Source: Streptomyces sp. NBC_01775 (GTDB lineage: Bacteria > Actinomycetota > Actinomycetes > Streptomycetales > Streptomycetaceae). From it: a stretch of DNA of 64,000 nucleotides. The notes beneath the pieces are model-generated. The model saw only the letters and a list, made by a program, of their open reading frames with translations. It was not told the DNA's origin and made no database searches. A program made the position numbers and the translations under genes. Below are positions 18,063 to 27,800 of this stretch, one piece after another (position 1 is the stretch's first letter; every line of letters starts with the position of its first letter). The stretch lies in NCBI RefSeq assembly GCF_035917675.1, contig NZ_CP109104.1, positions 3,100,001 to 3,164,000 of the forward strand, given 5' to 3'.

Positions 18063-21000
18063 TCATCCGGCCAGTTCGGCCACGCGCTCCCGGGTCTCGC
18101 GGACCTCGGCCCAGGGCACGTCGGCCAGGTGATTGGCCAGCACCTGCCATTCGGCCGCGGCGGCGCGGTAGTCGGCCAGCGCCTCGGCGGTGCGGCCCTG
18201 GGAGCGCTGGAAGTCACCGCGCGCGTGCAGGGCGCGGGCGGCCGTGGCCGAGCCGCCCTCGCGCCGCTCCTCGGTCTCCTCCAGCGCTCTGGTCAGCTCG
18301 GCGCCCGCCTGCTGGAACTGCGGGGCCTCGGCGGGGAAGAGCGCGCGGGCGCGGCCGAGCCTGAGCCATGCCTGCGCGCGGCCCTCGGGGTCCGCGTCCT
18401 GCCGTGCCGCCTGCTCCAGCAGATGACAGCCCTCGTACAGGTCGGGCCGGAACCCCCCGCGCTCGTAGCGCAGCAGCAGGACGCGGCCCAGCAGTGCCGC
18501 CGCCTTGGCCACCACCGGACCGGAAGGCGCGCGGGTGAGGGCCTCGCGCAGGATGCTCTCCGCGCGCGGAAGGTCGGCCACGTCGGTGAGCAGCATCTCG
18601 CCCCATTCGCTGAGCAGTTCGCCGCGCTGCACGCCGTCGGGAGCGGTGAGCCGTACGGCTTCGGCGTACGCCTCGGCAGCGCCTTCCCAGCCTCCGGTCT
18701 CGCGCAGCGTTCTGGCCCGCTCGCGGGCGCAGCGCAGCCGCAGCGCGGACCGCTCGCCCGCCGCTTCGGCGGCCTCCTGGAGGACGTCCAGCCGCTCCTG
18801 GGCCGCCGCCCCGGTCAGCCGAAGCGCGGCGACCAGATCGAGGAGGGCGGCGCAGCGCTGTGCGGCGGCGTCGGCCGGGTGGCCGGCGGGCCGCCGGGTG
18901 GTCGCTGTCGTGGATGCGCCGGAGGGGTCGGGGCCTCCGGCCGCGCGGTCTGCCAGCATGTCGCTCGCCTCGCGGAGTTCGCTGACGGCCTCGGGGGCCG
19001 CTCTGGGGCGGTGTTCGGGTGCGGCGTGGGCGAGCGCGAGCAGCACCCGGCCAAGCCGGAGTTTACGGGTGGTCTCGGCATCCTCCGGGAGCCCGGCACC
19101 GCCCGTGTCCCCGTCGTATCCGGCGGCCCCGCTGTCCCCGTCGTCCTTGCTTCCCCCGTCGTCCCCGTCGTCCCCGTCCGCGTCGGTCCTGCTGTCGCGG
19201 CCGTCTCGGCCGGCCGCGTCTCCGTCCCTGGCTCCGTTCCTTGCCCCGGTCCCGGTCCCGGTCCCGCCGCCCAGGCGGCCTTCGAGGGCGCGCAGGAGGC
19301 GTTCGGCGTGCAGCAGGTGGCCTGTTCCGCCCTGTACCTGCCACAGGTCGTGCTCGACGGCGGCGCGCTCCAGCGAGGTGGCGGGCGCGTCGCCGGTCAG
19401 CAGGACCGCCGCGTCCCGCAGCAGCGACTCGGCCCCCTTGGGCGTACGCCGCACCGCCGCCGTGCCCGCGAGGGCGTGCAGCACCTGGGCCAGGGCGAGC
19501 CTGGCGCGCTCGCTGTCGCCCTCGGCCGCTCGTGCCGCCTCGGCCACCGAGCGGGCCTGGTGGAGGAGTTGGGCGTCACCTTGGGCCCGCCACTGGCGCA
19601 GCAGCCGTTCGGCCTCGCCCACCTGGTCGGTCGCGCTCTGTTCGGGCAGGTAGAAGCGGACGACCTCGGCGGGGATCTCCGCGAACAGCTCGTCGCCGCC
19701 CTCGTCCTCCTCGTCGGTGCCGTCGGCTTCTCCTTCGGTGCCCGGCTCGCGGACGCCCGGCATCCGCTCGGCGCGGCCCGTCAGCTGGGCGACGGCCACC
19801 GCCGCGAAGTTGCGGGTGCCCTTACCGAAGCGCTGCGCCACATACCCGGAAAGGTGCTTGAGGATGAGGACGGCGGCGCCCTGGTCGAGGGATTGGAGCA
19901 GCAGCTCGCGCACGCCGGGCGCGAAGGTGTAGCGCGGCCCGGCGCCGGAGGTCTCGTCCCGGTCGGGCAGCCGCTCCAGCAGACCGGACAGCAGCACCTC
20001 GGCCAGCTCCATGGGGCCGGTGTCGGGGAGCATCGCCTCCTGGACGAGGTGGATGACCGGAAGCAGCAGCGGCACGACCGCCAGATGCACGGCCAGGTCC
20101 AGGGCGCCCGGCGAGGCGGTGTTGCGGAAGTCCCGCAGCAGTGTGCGGGGCGGCACCGTGCCCGGCACGGTGCGCGGCGGCGGCATCGCGGGATGGCGGG
20201 GCAGCACCCAGGCGGCGGCCCCGGGAACGGCGCGCTCCCCGCCGCCGCCCAGCAGCCGCGCCCAGTTGCCCAGCGCCTCGGGGGTGGGCAGCAGGACCGG
20301 CACCGGCAGGGCCTCCGCCGCCGGGCGCGGGCCGTACTCGTCCGTCCGGAAGCCGATCCGGCCGCCCGCGCCGCGCTCCCGGACGAGCGTCCCGGCCTCG
20401 GCGGGCAGCGCCGTGCGGGGCCACAGCCGGGGCGGCAGCGGCTGGATGACGGCCAGCGGGGAGCGGCCCGACCAGTGGTGCAGCAGCCGCTGGGCACGGC
20501 CGTCCTGCCACAGCGGACCCACGCAGTCGCTGACGACGAGCGTGAGGCGGCGGCCCGTCGTGTCGCGGTACTCATCGGCGGGGCGCAGCCGTGTGGTGCC
20601 GTCGGCCGGGCCCGTGCCGATGAGCGGGGAGCCGTCCTTGGCGCGGTGCAGATAGCGCACCTGCACATCCCGGAAGGCACCCAGCTGTTCGAAGGTCTGG
20701 CGCAGCCGCTCCAGCGTCGGCTGCCACACGGAGGCGGTGGCCGAGGCGTCCATGAGGAGCTGGATCTCGCTGTAGCGGCGGGCCTCGGTGCCGAAGACCG
20801 GCTGGATGGTGGCGCTGCGCGCGCTGAGGTCCGCCGTGGCCTCCTCGTCCAGCGCTCCGGTGGAGGGCGGCAGCGGCGGGCGGTAGCCGTGCAGGGGGCG
20901 CAGCGCGTGCTGGAGCTGGAGCAGGCCGGAGAGGGCGCCTGCGGCGGGCGCGCGCACCGGGAAGCCGCCACGGGTGGCCCCGCCGTGCCGGCGCGGCGCG

Positions 21001-21347
21001 TACAGCGACACGGGCGCGGTCCGCTCCGGGCCCATCGGCTGTACCTCGGCCGGGTCCTGCGGGTCGGCGGGTGTGGGCATGGAGGGCTCCGCGTGAGGCG
21101 TCCGGATCCCGGGATAGCGGGGACCGGTGGAGCCCGTGTCGCGTTCCTCCTGAGAGCGCCGGCCCGTCCAGCGGGCCAGCCACACGGCCTCCGCGACCTC
21201 CTCGGAGGAAGGCTCCCACCCGGTGGCGCGCAGGCGTGCCACCAGCTCCGCCAGGTCCTCGGCCAGTTGGTCGGGCCGAGGACCTGCGGAGGACCGCTCG
21301 CGGCCGGTGGGCCGCGGCGGGGGCGGAACGGGCGAAGGCGAACTCAT
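18063..21347 (-). CDS. SAV_2336-type vWA protein with C-terminal helical repeats
   Basis: About 1094 residues. After a short Pro-rich tail comes a helical segment (LAEDLAELVARLRATGW, EEVAEAVWLARW), then a von Willebrand A-like domain with the metal site near 200 (QLLMDASATASVW) and the second aspartate near 274 (LVVSDCVGPLW). PTPEALGNWARLLGG, typical of SAV_2336 proteins, follows. From about 560 to the end there are Ala-rich helical repeats of TPR character. ATG 21347 lies 7 bp after the MoxR stop with GAGGTAG before it. In vWA-MoxR-protease systems the vWA subunit is thought to bind the ATPase and recruit clients; that role is inferred. Confidence 0.85.
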   Translation of the reverse strand: MSSPSPVPPPPRPTGRERSSAGPRPDQLAEDLAELVARLRATGWEPSSEEVAEAVWLARWTGRRSQEERDTGSTGPRYPGIRTPHAEPSMPTPADPQDPAEVQPMGPERTAPVSLYAPRRHGGATRGGFPVRAPAAGALSGLLQLQHALRPLHGYRPPLPPSTGALDEEATADLSARSATIQPVFGTEARRYSEIQLLMDASATASVWQPTLERLRQTFEQLGAFRDVQVRYLHRAKDGSPLIGTGPADGTTRLRPADEYRDTTGRRLTLVVSDCVGPLWQDGRAQRLLHHWSGRSPLAVIQPLPPRLWPRTALPAEAGTLVRERGAGGRIGFRTDEYGPRPAAEALPVPVLLPTPEALGNWARLLGGGGERAVPGAAAWVLPRHPAMPPPRTVPGTVPPRTLLRDFRNTASPGALDLAVHLAVVPLLLPVIHLVQEAMLPDTGPMELAEVLLSGLLERLPDRDETSGAGPRYTFAPGVRELLLQSLDQGAAVLILKHLSGYVAQRFGKGTRNFAAVAVAQLTGRAERMPGVREPGTEGEADGTDEEDEGGDELFAEIPAEVVRFYLPEQSATDQVGEAERLLRQWRAQGDAQLLHQARSVAEAARAAEGDSERARLALAQVLHALAGTAAVRRTPKGAESLLRDAAVLLTGDAPATSLERAAVEHDLWQVQGGTGHLLHAERLLRALEGRLGGGTGTGTGARNGARDGDAAGRDGRDSRTDADGDDGDDGGSKDDGDSGAAGYDGDTGGAGLPEDAETTRKLRLGRVLLALAHAAPEHRPRAAPEAVSELREASDMLADRAAGGPDPSGASTTATTRRPAGHPADAAAQRCAALLDLVAALRLTGAAAQERLDVLQEAAEAAGERSALRLRCARERARTLRETGGWEGAAEAYAEAVRLTAPDGVQRGELLSEWGEMLLTDVADLPRAESILREALTRAPSGPVVAKAAALLGRVLLLRYERGGFRPDLYEGCHLLEQAARQDADPEGRAQAWLRLGRARALFPAEAPQFQQAGAELTRALEETEERREGGSATAARALHARGDFQRSQGRTAEALADYRAAAAEWQVLANHLADVPWAEVRETRERVAELAG

Positions 21348-21354
21348 CGTCTTG

Positions 21355-22413
21355 CTACCTCGGCCGGTCGAGGGGGCGCAGCAGCATCTCGGCGAGCCTT
21401 TCGCGGGTGACGCGCTCGACGCCAGAGGCACGCTGGGTCAGGAACAGGGCATTGAGCAGCTGGTCGGTGGCGATGACCTGTCCGGGCTCGCGCCGCAGGA
21501 ATCGCTGGACCAGCTCGGCGCCCTCCTCCAGCGCCTCCTCCCCCAGGTGTGCGGAGACCATGGCCGCGAGCTGTTTGTCGCCCGGCGGCTTGAGTTCGAG
21601 CTGGATGCAGCGGCGCAGCAGCGCGGCGGGGAAGTCCCGCTCGCCGTTGGAGGTGAGCACGATGAACGGGAAGACCGTGCAGCGCACCTTGCCGCCCTCG
21701 ACGGGCACCTTGACGCCGTCCTCCGTGAGCACCTCGGTGACCGGCTCACGCTCGGCGATGCGCTCCAGCTCGGGGATGGTGAACTCGCCCTCTTCCAGGA
21801 CGTTGAGCAGGTCGCTGGGCAGGTCTATGTCGCTCTTGTCCAGCTCGTCGACGAGCAGCACCCTCGGGGGCGGCTCCTCGCCGGGCGTGGTGGCCGCGGC
21901 GGGCAGCAGCGCCGTCCCCAGCGGGCCCAGCCGCAGGTACGAGCCGATGGGCGGGCGCTCGGAGGGCGCGGTCTGCCCGGCGACGGCGCGGTCCAGCTGG
22001 ACGTCCTGGAGTCTGCCGATCGCGTCGTAGTGGTAGAGCCCGTCCTTGAGCGTGGTGCGGCTGACGATGGGCCAGCGCAGCACCTTGCCGAGGCCCAGCT
22101 CGTGTGCCACGGCGTGCGCCAGGGTGGACTTGCCGGTGCCGGGGTTTCCGGTGACCAGGAGCGGACGGCGCAGGTACAGCGCCGCGTTGACCGCCTCGAC
22201 CTCCTCGGGACGCGGGTGCAGGCTCTCCACCAGCCGCCGTCGCGCGCCGAGCCGCCGCGCCGTGTCTCCGCCGACTCCCCCGGCGCCGTCCCCCTCGTCG
22301 CCGTCCGTGTCCGACTGCGCGCGGGTGAAGTCGCGCCACGGCGGGGGCTCGGGCAGCCCGCGCACGCCTTCGTGCGGCACGCCCGCACCCCGGTAGATGC
22401 GCCAATCGCTCAC
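21355..22413 (-). CDS. MoxR-type AAA+ ATPase (copy 1)
   Basis: A 352-residue AAA+ ATPase. Walker A GNPGTGKSTL is near 88, Walker B LLVDELDKSD near 190, sensor region VLTSNGERDFP and LRREPGQVIATDQLLNA in the lid. LPSDLLNVLEEGEFTIPEL between them is shared word for word in style with the second copy. The GTG at 22413 overlaps the TGA of the protease gene by four bases (GTGA) and has GAGGAG upstream. It would remodel a complex of the vWA protein and protease using ATP. About 60 residues of Asp/Gly-rich linker precede the AAA core. Confidence 0.93.
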   Translation of the reverse strand: MSDWRIYRGAGVPHEGVRGLPEPPPWRDFTRAQSDTDGDEGDGAGGVGGDTARRLGARRRLVESLHPRPEEVEAVNAALYLRRPLLVTGNPGTGKSTLAHAVAHELGLGKVLRWPIVSRTTLKDGLYHYDAIGRLQDVQLDRAVAGQTAPSERPPIGSYLRLGPLGTALLPAAATTPGEEPPPRVLLVDELDKSDIDLPSDLLNVLEEGEFTIPELERIAEREPVTEVLTEDGVKVPVEGGKVRCTVFPFIVLTSNGERDFPAALLRRCIQLELKPPGDKQLAAMVSAHLGEEALEEGAELVQRFLRREPGQVIATDQLLNALFLTQRASGVERVTRERLAEMLLRPLDRPR

Positions 22414-24683
22414 GGTGTGCTCCTCACGGCAGTCGGCTGTCTGTGCATGAGCGGTGGTTCGCGCAGCGGTCCGTCCCCCGGGGCCCTGTGGGGCGGATCG
22501 TAGAGCAGGACGATGTGCCGTGCCCAGACAGCTGTGGGGTCGGGTGCGTCCTCGTCCGCGTTCCCGTTCCGCAGCGTCCTGATGCGCACCGGCAGCTGAC
22601 GTGCCGCGTGGGCCTCGCGCAGCAGTTCGGCCGCGCGTGCGTGGAATTCCGCACAGTCGGTGTGGCCGCTGTCGGTGTGCCGCCACAGCGCCACCGCGTG
22701 CCCCGCGGCCAAGGCCGCCGCCATGGCGCGCGCCCCCGGCCCGCTGCCCGTGCGCGCGCAGTAGACGGGAACGGCGCCGGGCGGGGCCGCCAACAGCCGT
22801 CCGTACGCGGCCTGTCCGCCCTCGGCGGGCGGCTCGTCGTGCCCGGTGCCGGGCACGTCACGCCGCAGGGGCACGGCCTCCATGGGCCCGGCGGCCACGG
22901 CTCCGGCACGGGCTCGCCACTCGGGGGTGACACCGTGGTCCTTGCGCAGCCGGTCGCGCAGGACGACCAGCCTGCGCTGGCCCAGCGGCAGGGTGTGCGG
23001 GTTGAACGGGTCGGCCGGGTCGTAGGGGCGGGCCCGCCACTGGTCGACCGGCTCGTCGAACAGGGCGCGGGGCAGCATGAATTCGACCGCCGCCAGATGC
23101 TCGTCCACGTCGCACTGGTCCAGCGCCAGGGAGAGCGCGCTGCGTACGGCCTCCTCGAGCGCGGTGCGGGGCGCGTCCTCGCGGCTCTGGGCGACGGTGG
23201 TCGCCGACCGCTCGGGCTCGCTCTCGGATGCCGCTTCGAAGCCCGCTTCGGATGCCGGTGCCGCAGGCGGCTCTCCGGATGCCCCGAAGTCTCCGCCGGC
23301 CGCCGCGAGGCTTCCGGCGGCGCCGACGGCTTCCGCTGTTCCGGTCTCCAGGAGCGCCACCCGCCAGGCGTGCCGCCCCGTGCCGTAGATGTCCGGGTCG
23401 ATCTCCACGAGGACGTCGGCACGGGCCGCCACCGCCGGACGGTGGCCCTCCAGGACGCGGGGCACGCGGGCCCGGACGACATCGTTGCGCAACGTCAGCG
23501 CGGTGGCCTCCACCCAGCCGCGCAGGTCGGCCACGGCGCGCGCCGCCTGGGGGGAGCGGGGCATACCCGAACGGGTGAGGGCCGCGCACACCTTGGCGGC
23601 GTACAGCACCACGGCCTCCAGGGCCAGGTCACGCGAGGGCTCGTCGTCCGGGGCCCGTCCGTCGCGCGGGTCGTAGAGCAGCCCGGCTCCCTCGCGCCAG
23701 CTGCGGGGATCGTGCTCGCGCAGCGTGTAGGGCGACTGGAGGACGAGATTCCGTGCCTCGTTGGCGAGTTGGAGCACCTGGCCGGCGCCCGTTGGCGGCT
23801 CCAGGTCGGCGAACAGCGCGTAGAGCTGCGCCCTGCGGTCGGCGGTGAAGCCGTGCGCGGGCTCTCCCGCCGGGGGGCCGAGCCTGGCGTGCAGCCGGGG
23901 CCAGCTGGCGCCCAGGCCGTGGTAGCGCTTCAGATGGTGGCGGTCGTGTGCCGTCAGCACCTCGTGCAGCACGCGGGCGCCCCGGGGGCCCGTGTCGCAC
24001 AGCTTGCGCAGGGCCGTCACGGGCGTGGCCAGCCCGGAGCCCTGCTGCCGCCCCTTGCCCTTGCTCACCCCGATGACCGCGCCGCGCCGCACATCGACAA
24101 CCGGGCCGCCCGAACACCCCTCGGTGAGCTGGCCGCCGCTGAGCATCACGGGGCCCGCGCTGCCGCCGGTGGCGGTGCCGCCCCCGGAGAAGAACATCGG
24201 CTCGCCCTTGACGGGCCCCGGCATCCATCCGTACAGCCCGATCTCGGCGGGCGTCAGCGCGGAGCGGTCGCTCAGCCACAGGCAGTCGGCGTCCTCGGCT
24301 CCGGGCACGCGCACCAGGGCCAGGTCGGGAAAGGGCCAGGGGGACGGTGGTGTCAGCGGATCCTCGGGCAGGGGCAGCCCGAACGCCAGCTCACCGCTGT
24401 GGACTTCCTCGTCCCCGATCGTGATGCCGATGGCGCGCTCCCCTCTCCATACGGCCGCGGCGCCCTTACCCACGACATGGGCGCATGTGAGGACCCATCC
24501 TGGCGCGACGAGAAAGCCGCTCCCCCAGAACATTCGCGGGCTGCCGTCGCTGGATCCGTCATACCCGTCGCCGGGTGCCCCGATGCGCACGACGGACGCG
24601 CGGACGGCGCCCTCGAAGCCCGTGGGGGCGTTCACGCGGCACAGGGCGCGCACCGCAGCACGCCGAATCGTGGTGTCCCGCAC
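22410..24683 (-). CDS. Trypsin-like serine protease with conserved C-terminal VMAP-like domain (copy 1, active triad)
   Basis: About 757 residues. The trypsin domain keeps all three catalytic residues: His69 in WVLTCAHVV, Asp120 in PDLALVRV and Ser191 in EGCSGGPVVD. A helical middle (about 250-400) leads to a C-terminal domain shared with two other proteins of the array, marked by EPVDQWRARPYDP, AALAAGHAVALWRH and IVLLYDPP. This resembles the C-terminal domain of vWA-MoxR-associated proteins. The start is uncertain: GTG 24683 is the longest choice, and GTG 24635 fits the other protease better; neither has a clear ribosome site. It is cytoplasmic, with no signal peptide. Its stop overlaps the MoxR start. 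Confidence 0.88.
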   Translation of the reverse strand: MRDTTIRRAAVRALCRVNAPTGFEGAVRASVVRIGAPGDGYDGSSDGSPRMFWGSGFLVAPGWVLTCAHVVGKGAAAVWRGERAIGITIGDEEVHSGELAFGLPLPEDPLTPPSPWPFPDLALVRVPGAEDADCLWLSDRSALTPAEIGLYGWMPGPVKGEPMFFSGGGTATGGSAGPVMLSGGQLTEGCSGGPVVDVRRGAVIGVSKGKGRQQGSGLATPVTALRKLCDTGPRGARVLHEVLTAHDRHHLKRYHGLGASWPRLHARLGPPAGEPAHGFTADRRAQLYALFADLEPPTGAGQVLQLANEARNLVLQSPYTLREHDPRSWREGAGLLYDPRDGRAPDDEPSRDLALEAVVLYAAKVCAALTRSGMPRSPQAARAVADLRGWVEATALTLRNDVVRARVPRVLEGHRPAVAARADVLVEIDPDIYGTGRHAWRVALLETGTAEAVGAAGSLAAAGGDFGASGEPPAAPASEAGFEAASESEPERSATTVAQSREDAPRTALEEAVRSALSLALDQCDVDEHLAAVEFMLPRALFDEPVDQWRARPYDPADPFNPHTLPLGQRRLVVLRDRLRKDHGVTPEWRARAGAVAAGPMEAVPLRRDVPGTGHDEPPAEGGQAAYGRLLAAPPGAVPVYCARTGSGPGARAMAAALAAGHAVALWRHTDSGHTDCAEFHARAAELLREAHAARQLPVRIRTLRNGNADEDAPDPTAVWARHIVLLYDPPHRAPGDGPLREPPLMHRQPTAVRSTP

Positions 24684-24807
24684 TTCGCGGCTCGCACTCC
24701 GGTCACAGCCATCCCCCCGTACGCCCTGTCCCTCTGCGGCTTCTCTCTGTGAAACATCTGAGGTAGCAGGCTAGTCGCCGGGTACGACAGGCGGGAGAGG
24801 CAGCCCC

Positions 24808-27800
24808 TCAACGGGGCCCACCGTGCCGTGAGTTGCCCCTGCGCAGCCGTGGTGCGGACAGCGGCCACGAGTCCTCCCCGCGCGCGTCCGGCGGGTCGTA
24901 CAGAACCACCAGTTCCCGCCCCCACAAGGTGTCCGGATGGCGTTCGCCGTGCAGGTGCCTGCGCAAGGAGTGCACCAGGTCCAGCAGGTCGTCGGCGTCG
25001 GCGGCGCGGCGAACCAGGTCGTACGCCTCGGTCCGGAACTCCTCGCGCCCCTCGTGCGTGCCACCGTGGCGGCGCCACAGGACGAGGCCGTAGCCGGCGG
25101 CGAGGGCCACCTGTAGCGCTTCCGCCCCCTCCCCTGTGCCGTCGTCCATGGAACCGCAGTGGACCGGGACGGCGTTGGCGGGCGCTCCGGTGAGACGGCC
25201 GTAGACCGCGCGGATGTCCTCGTCGTCCGATCGCAGTGGCACAGGCACCAGTTCGGGGCCGAGCCCACGCTGGACGCCGTCCCAGCGGAAGGTGCGGTCG
25301 GACGCGCCGTCGCGGGTCCTGGGGGCCACGGCGACGGGATACCGCGCGCCGAGGGGCGGGCCGTCCGGCGGGACCCGCCATTGATCGACCGGGAGTTCCA
25401 GCAGTTGCGTGGGCACCACGAAGCGCACCCCTGGACCGGGCTCGCCGATGTCGGCGAGCGCGAGCGCGGCGGAGAGGGGCTCCGCCAGCGCGTCGCCCAG
25501 CGCCTCCCTCGCCCGCGGCCGGTCACTGCCGTGAGTGGTGGTGGCGCTGTGATCGCCGTGCAGCATTCTGACCCGCCAGGTGTGGCTGGGCTCGCCGCTC
25601 TCGTAGGCGTCGGCGGGGTCGATCTCGACGAGGACGCCGCGGTATCCCCGTTCGGGGGCGGTCCCGGTCTCCAGAACCCGCAGGAGGCCGCGCTCGTCGC
25701 CGTCCTCGCCGGGGACCATGGCACCCAGCCGCTCCACCCAGGCGTGCAGTTCGTCGCACGGCCCCTGGGGGCCACGCCTTTCGTTCGCCGCCCACACGTG
25801 TGCCGCGTACCGGGCGAGAAGGCCGGGTTTCGTGTCTCCGTCCAGGGAACGCAGCAGAGCGGCGCCGTCCCGCCAGTTGGCTCCCCCGGCGCCCTGGCCG
25901 GGAGAGTCCGGCAGGTGAGCGGCCGGTGCTGCTCGCCGCAGAGCGGTGAGGACGGCCGCCCCGTCGGCCGGTGGCTCCAGCCGGGCGAGGATGCCGTACA
26001 GGTCGGCGCGCGTTCTCGGGGTGAGGACCGGCGGCGGGAACGTGGCCGTGGGCCCGCTGCTGTGCCGGTTTCGTGCCCCGGAGGCCAGGCGGCCCGCGTG
26101 GTACAGGTCGTGTTCCCGCAGCGCCGTGCCCCAGGCGGCAGGGTGCCTTTCCAGCAGGGCCATCGGCACCGCGCTCCAGTGCAGCGGGTCGGACACGGAG
26201 CCCAGCATCCCCACGACCACGCCCTCCCGGGTATCGACCAGCGGGCCCCCGGGGTGCGGCCTGCGGTCGTACCGGGAGTCGCTGGAAACGGCGCGGAAGA
26301 CGGGCCCGCCCCCCGGCAGCCCCAGCCCCTCCTCCTCCGTCCATCCGAACACCGTCAGTTCGGGCGAGGCGATGGCTGAATACTCGGAGAAGTCCGCCAG
26401 CCACAGACACTCCGGGGCGTCGGCGCCCGGCACGTGGAAGAGGCCGAAAGAGCCATCCTCCAGTGGTCCGGCCGAGTCCGCCCGCAGTCCCCTCCCTTGG
26501 GCCGTCATCACGGTGACGGCCTCCCCGGAGCTGTCCGGCGGCGGAAGGGACACCACCCACTCCGGGGCGATGAAGAACCCGTTCGCCCAAGAGGGGTCAC
26601 CCTCCGGCCGCTCGATACGCACCATGGCCTCGCGCACCGCGTCCCGTACCGGATCCTCACGCACGCGCGGCATCGGCACGATCGGCGGCCTGGAAGGGCC
26701 CCTGACGACGCTCCTGCGGGCTCCGCCCTCGAAGCGGCGGACGACGGCCGCCGGGACCTCCGCGAAGGCGGGCGGGAGGGCACTGGCCGCCACGGTTTCG
26801 GTGTGCCGGATGGTGCGGGTTTCGGTGTGGGTGAGGCGGGCGAAGGCGTAGGCGGGGAAGTTGCGCGCGCGGCGGCCGAAGTGCCGCAGGACGTACTCCG
26901 ACAAGTGCTTGAGGATCAGCACCGCCTCGCCCTTGGGGAGGGAGCGCAACAGCGTTTCGCGCACGCCCGGGACGAACTCGTACCAGCCCTCGTCCGCGTC
27001 GTACCAGCCCTCGTGCGTGTCCTCGGCCCGTCGCAGCAGCCCGCTCAGCACGACCTCGGCCATGACCTCGGGACCGGTCGCGGAAAGCATCGTGCGCTGG
27101 ACGAGCTGCATCACGGGCAGCACCAGCGGCACGGCCGAGAGACAGACGGCGAGCTGAACGGCCTCGCGGGACGCGGTCGTGCGGAAGGCGCGCAGGATGT
27201 CGGCCGGCTCGCGGCCGGCGGCAGGCGGCCGAGGCCCCGCCGAGGGATGCCCGGGGAGCACCCAGCCGGCGGCTCCAGGCCGGCTCAGCCCGGTGCTGCC
27301 GGACAGCAGGCGGGCCCAGGTGCCGAACGCGTCCTGGTTGAGGGCGAGCACGGGCACCGGCAGCGCGTCCCCCCGCGGGGCGGATGCGGCATCCGAAGGG
27401 GCGAAGGCGAGCCGCGCGACGCGGCCTTCGCGCCGCCGGAGGATGCCAGGGCGTGCGGGCAGGTGCGAGCGTCGCCACATGCGCTGGGGCAGCGGCTGGA
27501 CGAGTGCGACGGGGACCGTCAGCGACCAGTGGTGCAGCAGCCGCTGCATCCGGCCGTCCCGCCACAGCGGGCCCGCGCAGTCGCTGAGGACGAGCGTGAG
27601 CTGCCGTCCGGTGGGGTCGCCCAGCCGGGCCGCGGGCCGGGCCCGTCCGCGCCCTGTCCGCTCGGGGCTCGCGAGGAGGGTGCCGTCCGGTCCTTCGCGT
27701 ACGTACTGGGTGTGCACCTCTGTGAAGGCCCCGGTGACGGTGCAGATCTGGGCCAGCTCGTTGAGCGCCTCCTGCCACAGCACGGTGGAGCTGGAGAGGT

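Noticed and set aside
17855..18217. Upstream extension of the 113-residue protein to 234 residues
   Set aside because: The extension is low-complexity Arg/Pro/Gly/Ser, overlaps the vWA gene end, and the internal GTG at 17854 has a far better ribosome site.
17832..21410. A 1192-residue forward frame opposite the vWA gene
   Set aside because: Same antisense artefact; no recognisable motif, while the reverse strand has vWA metal-site motifs and an operon context.
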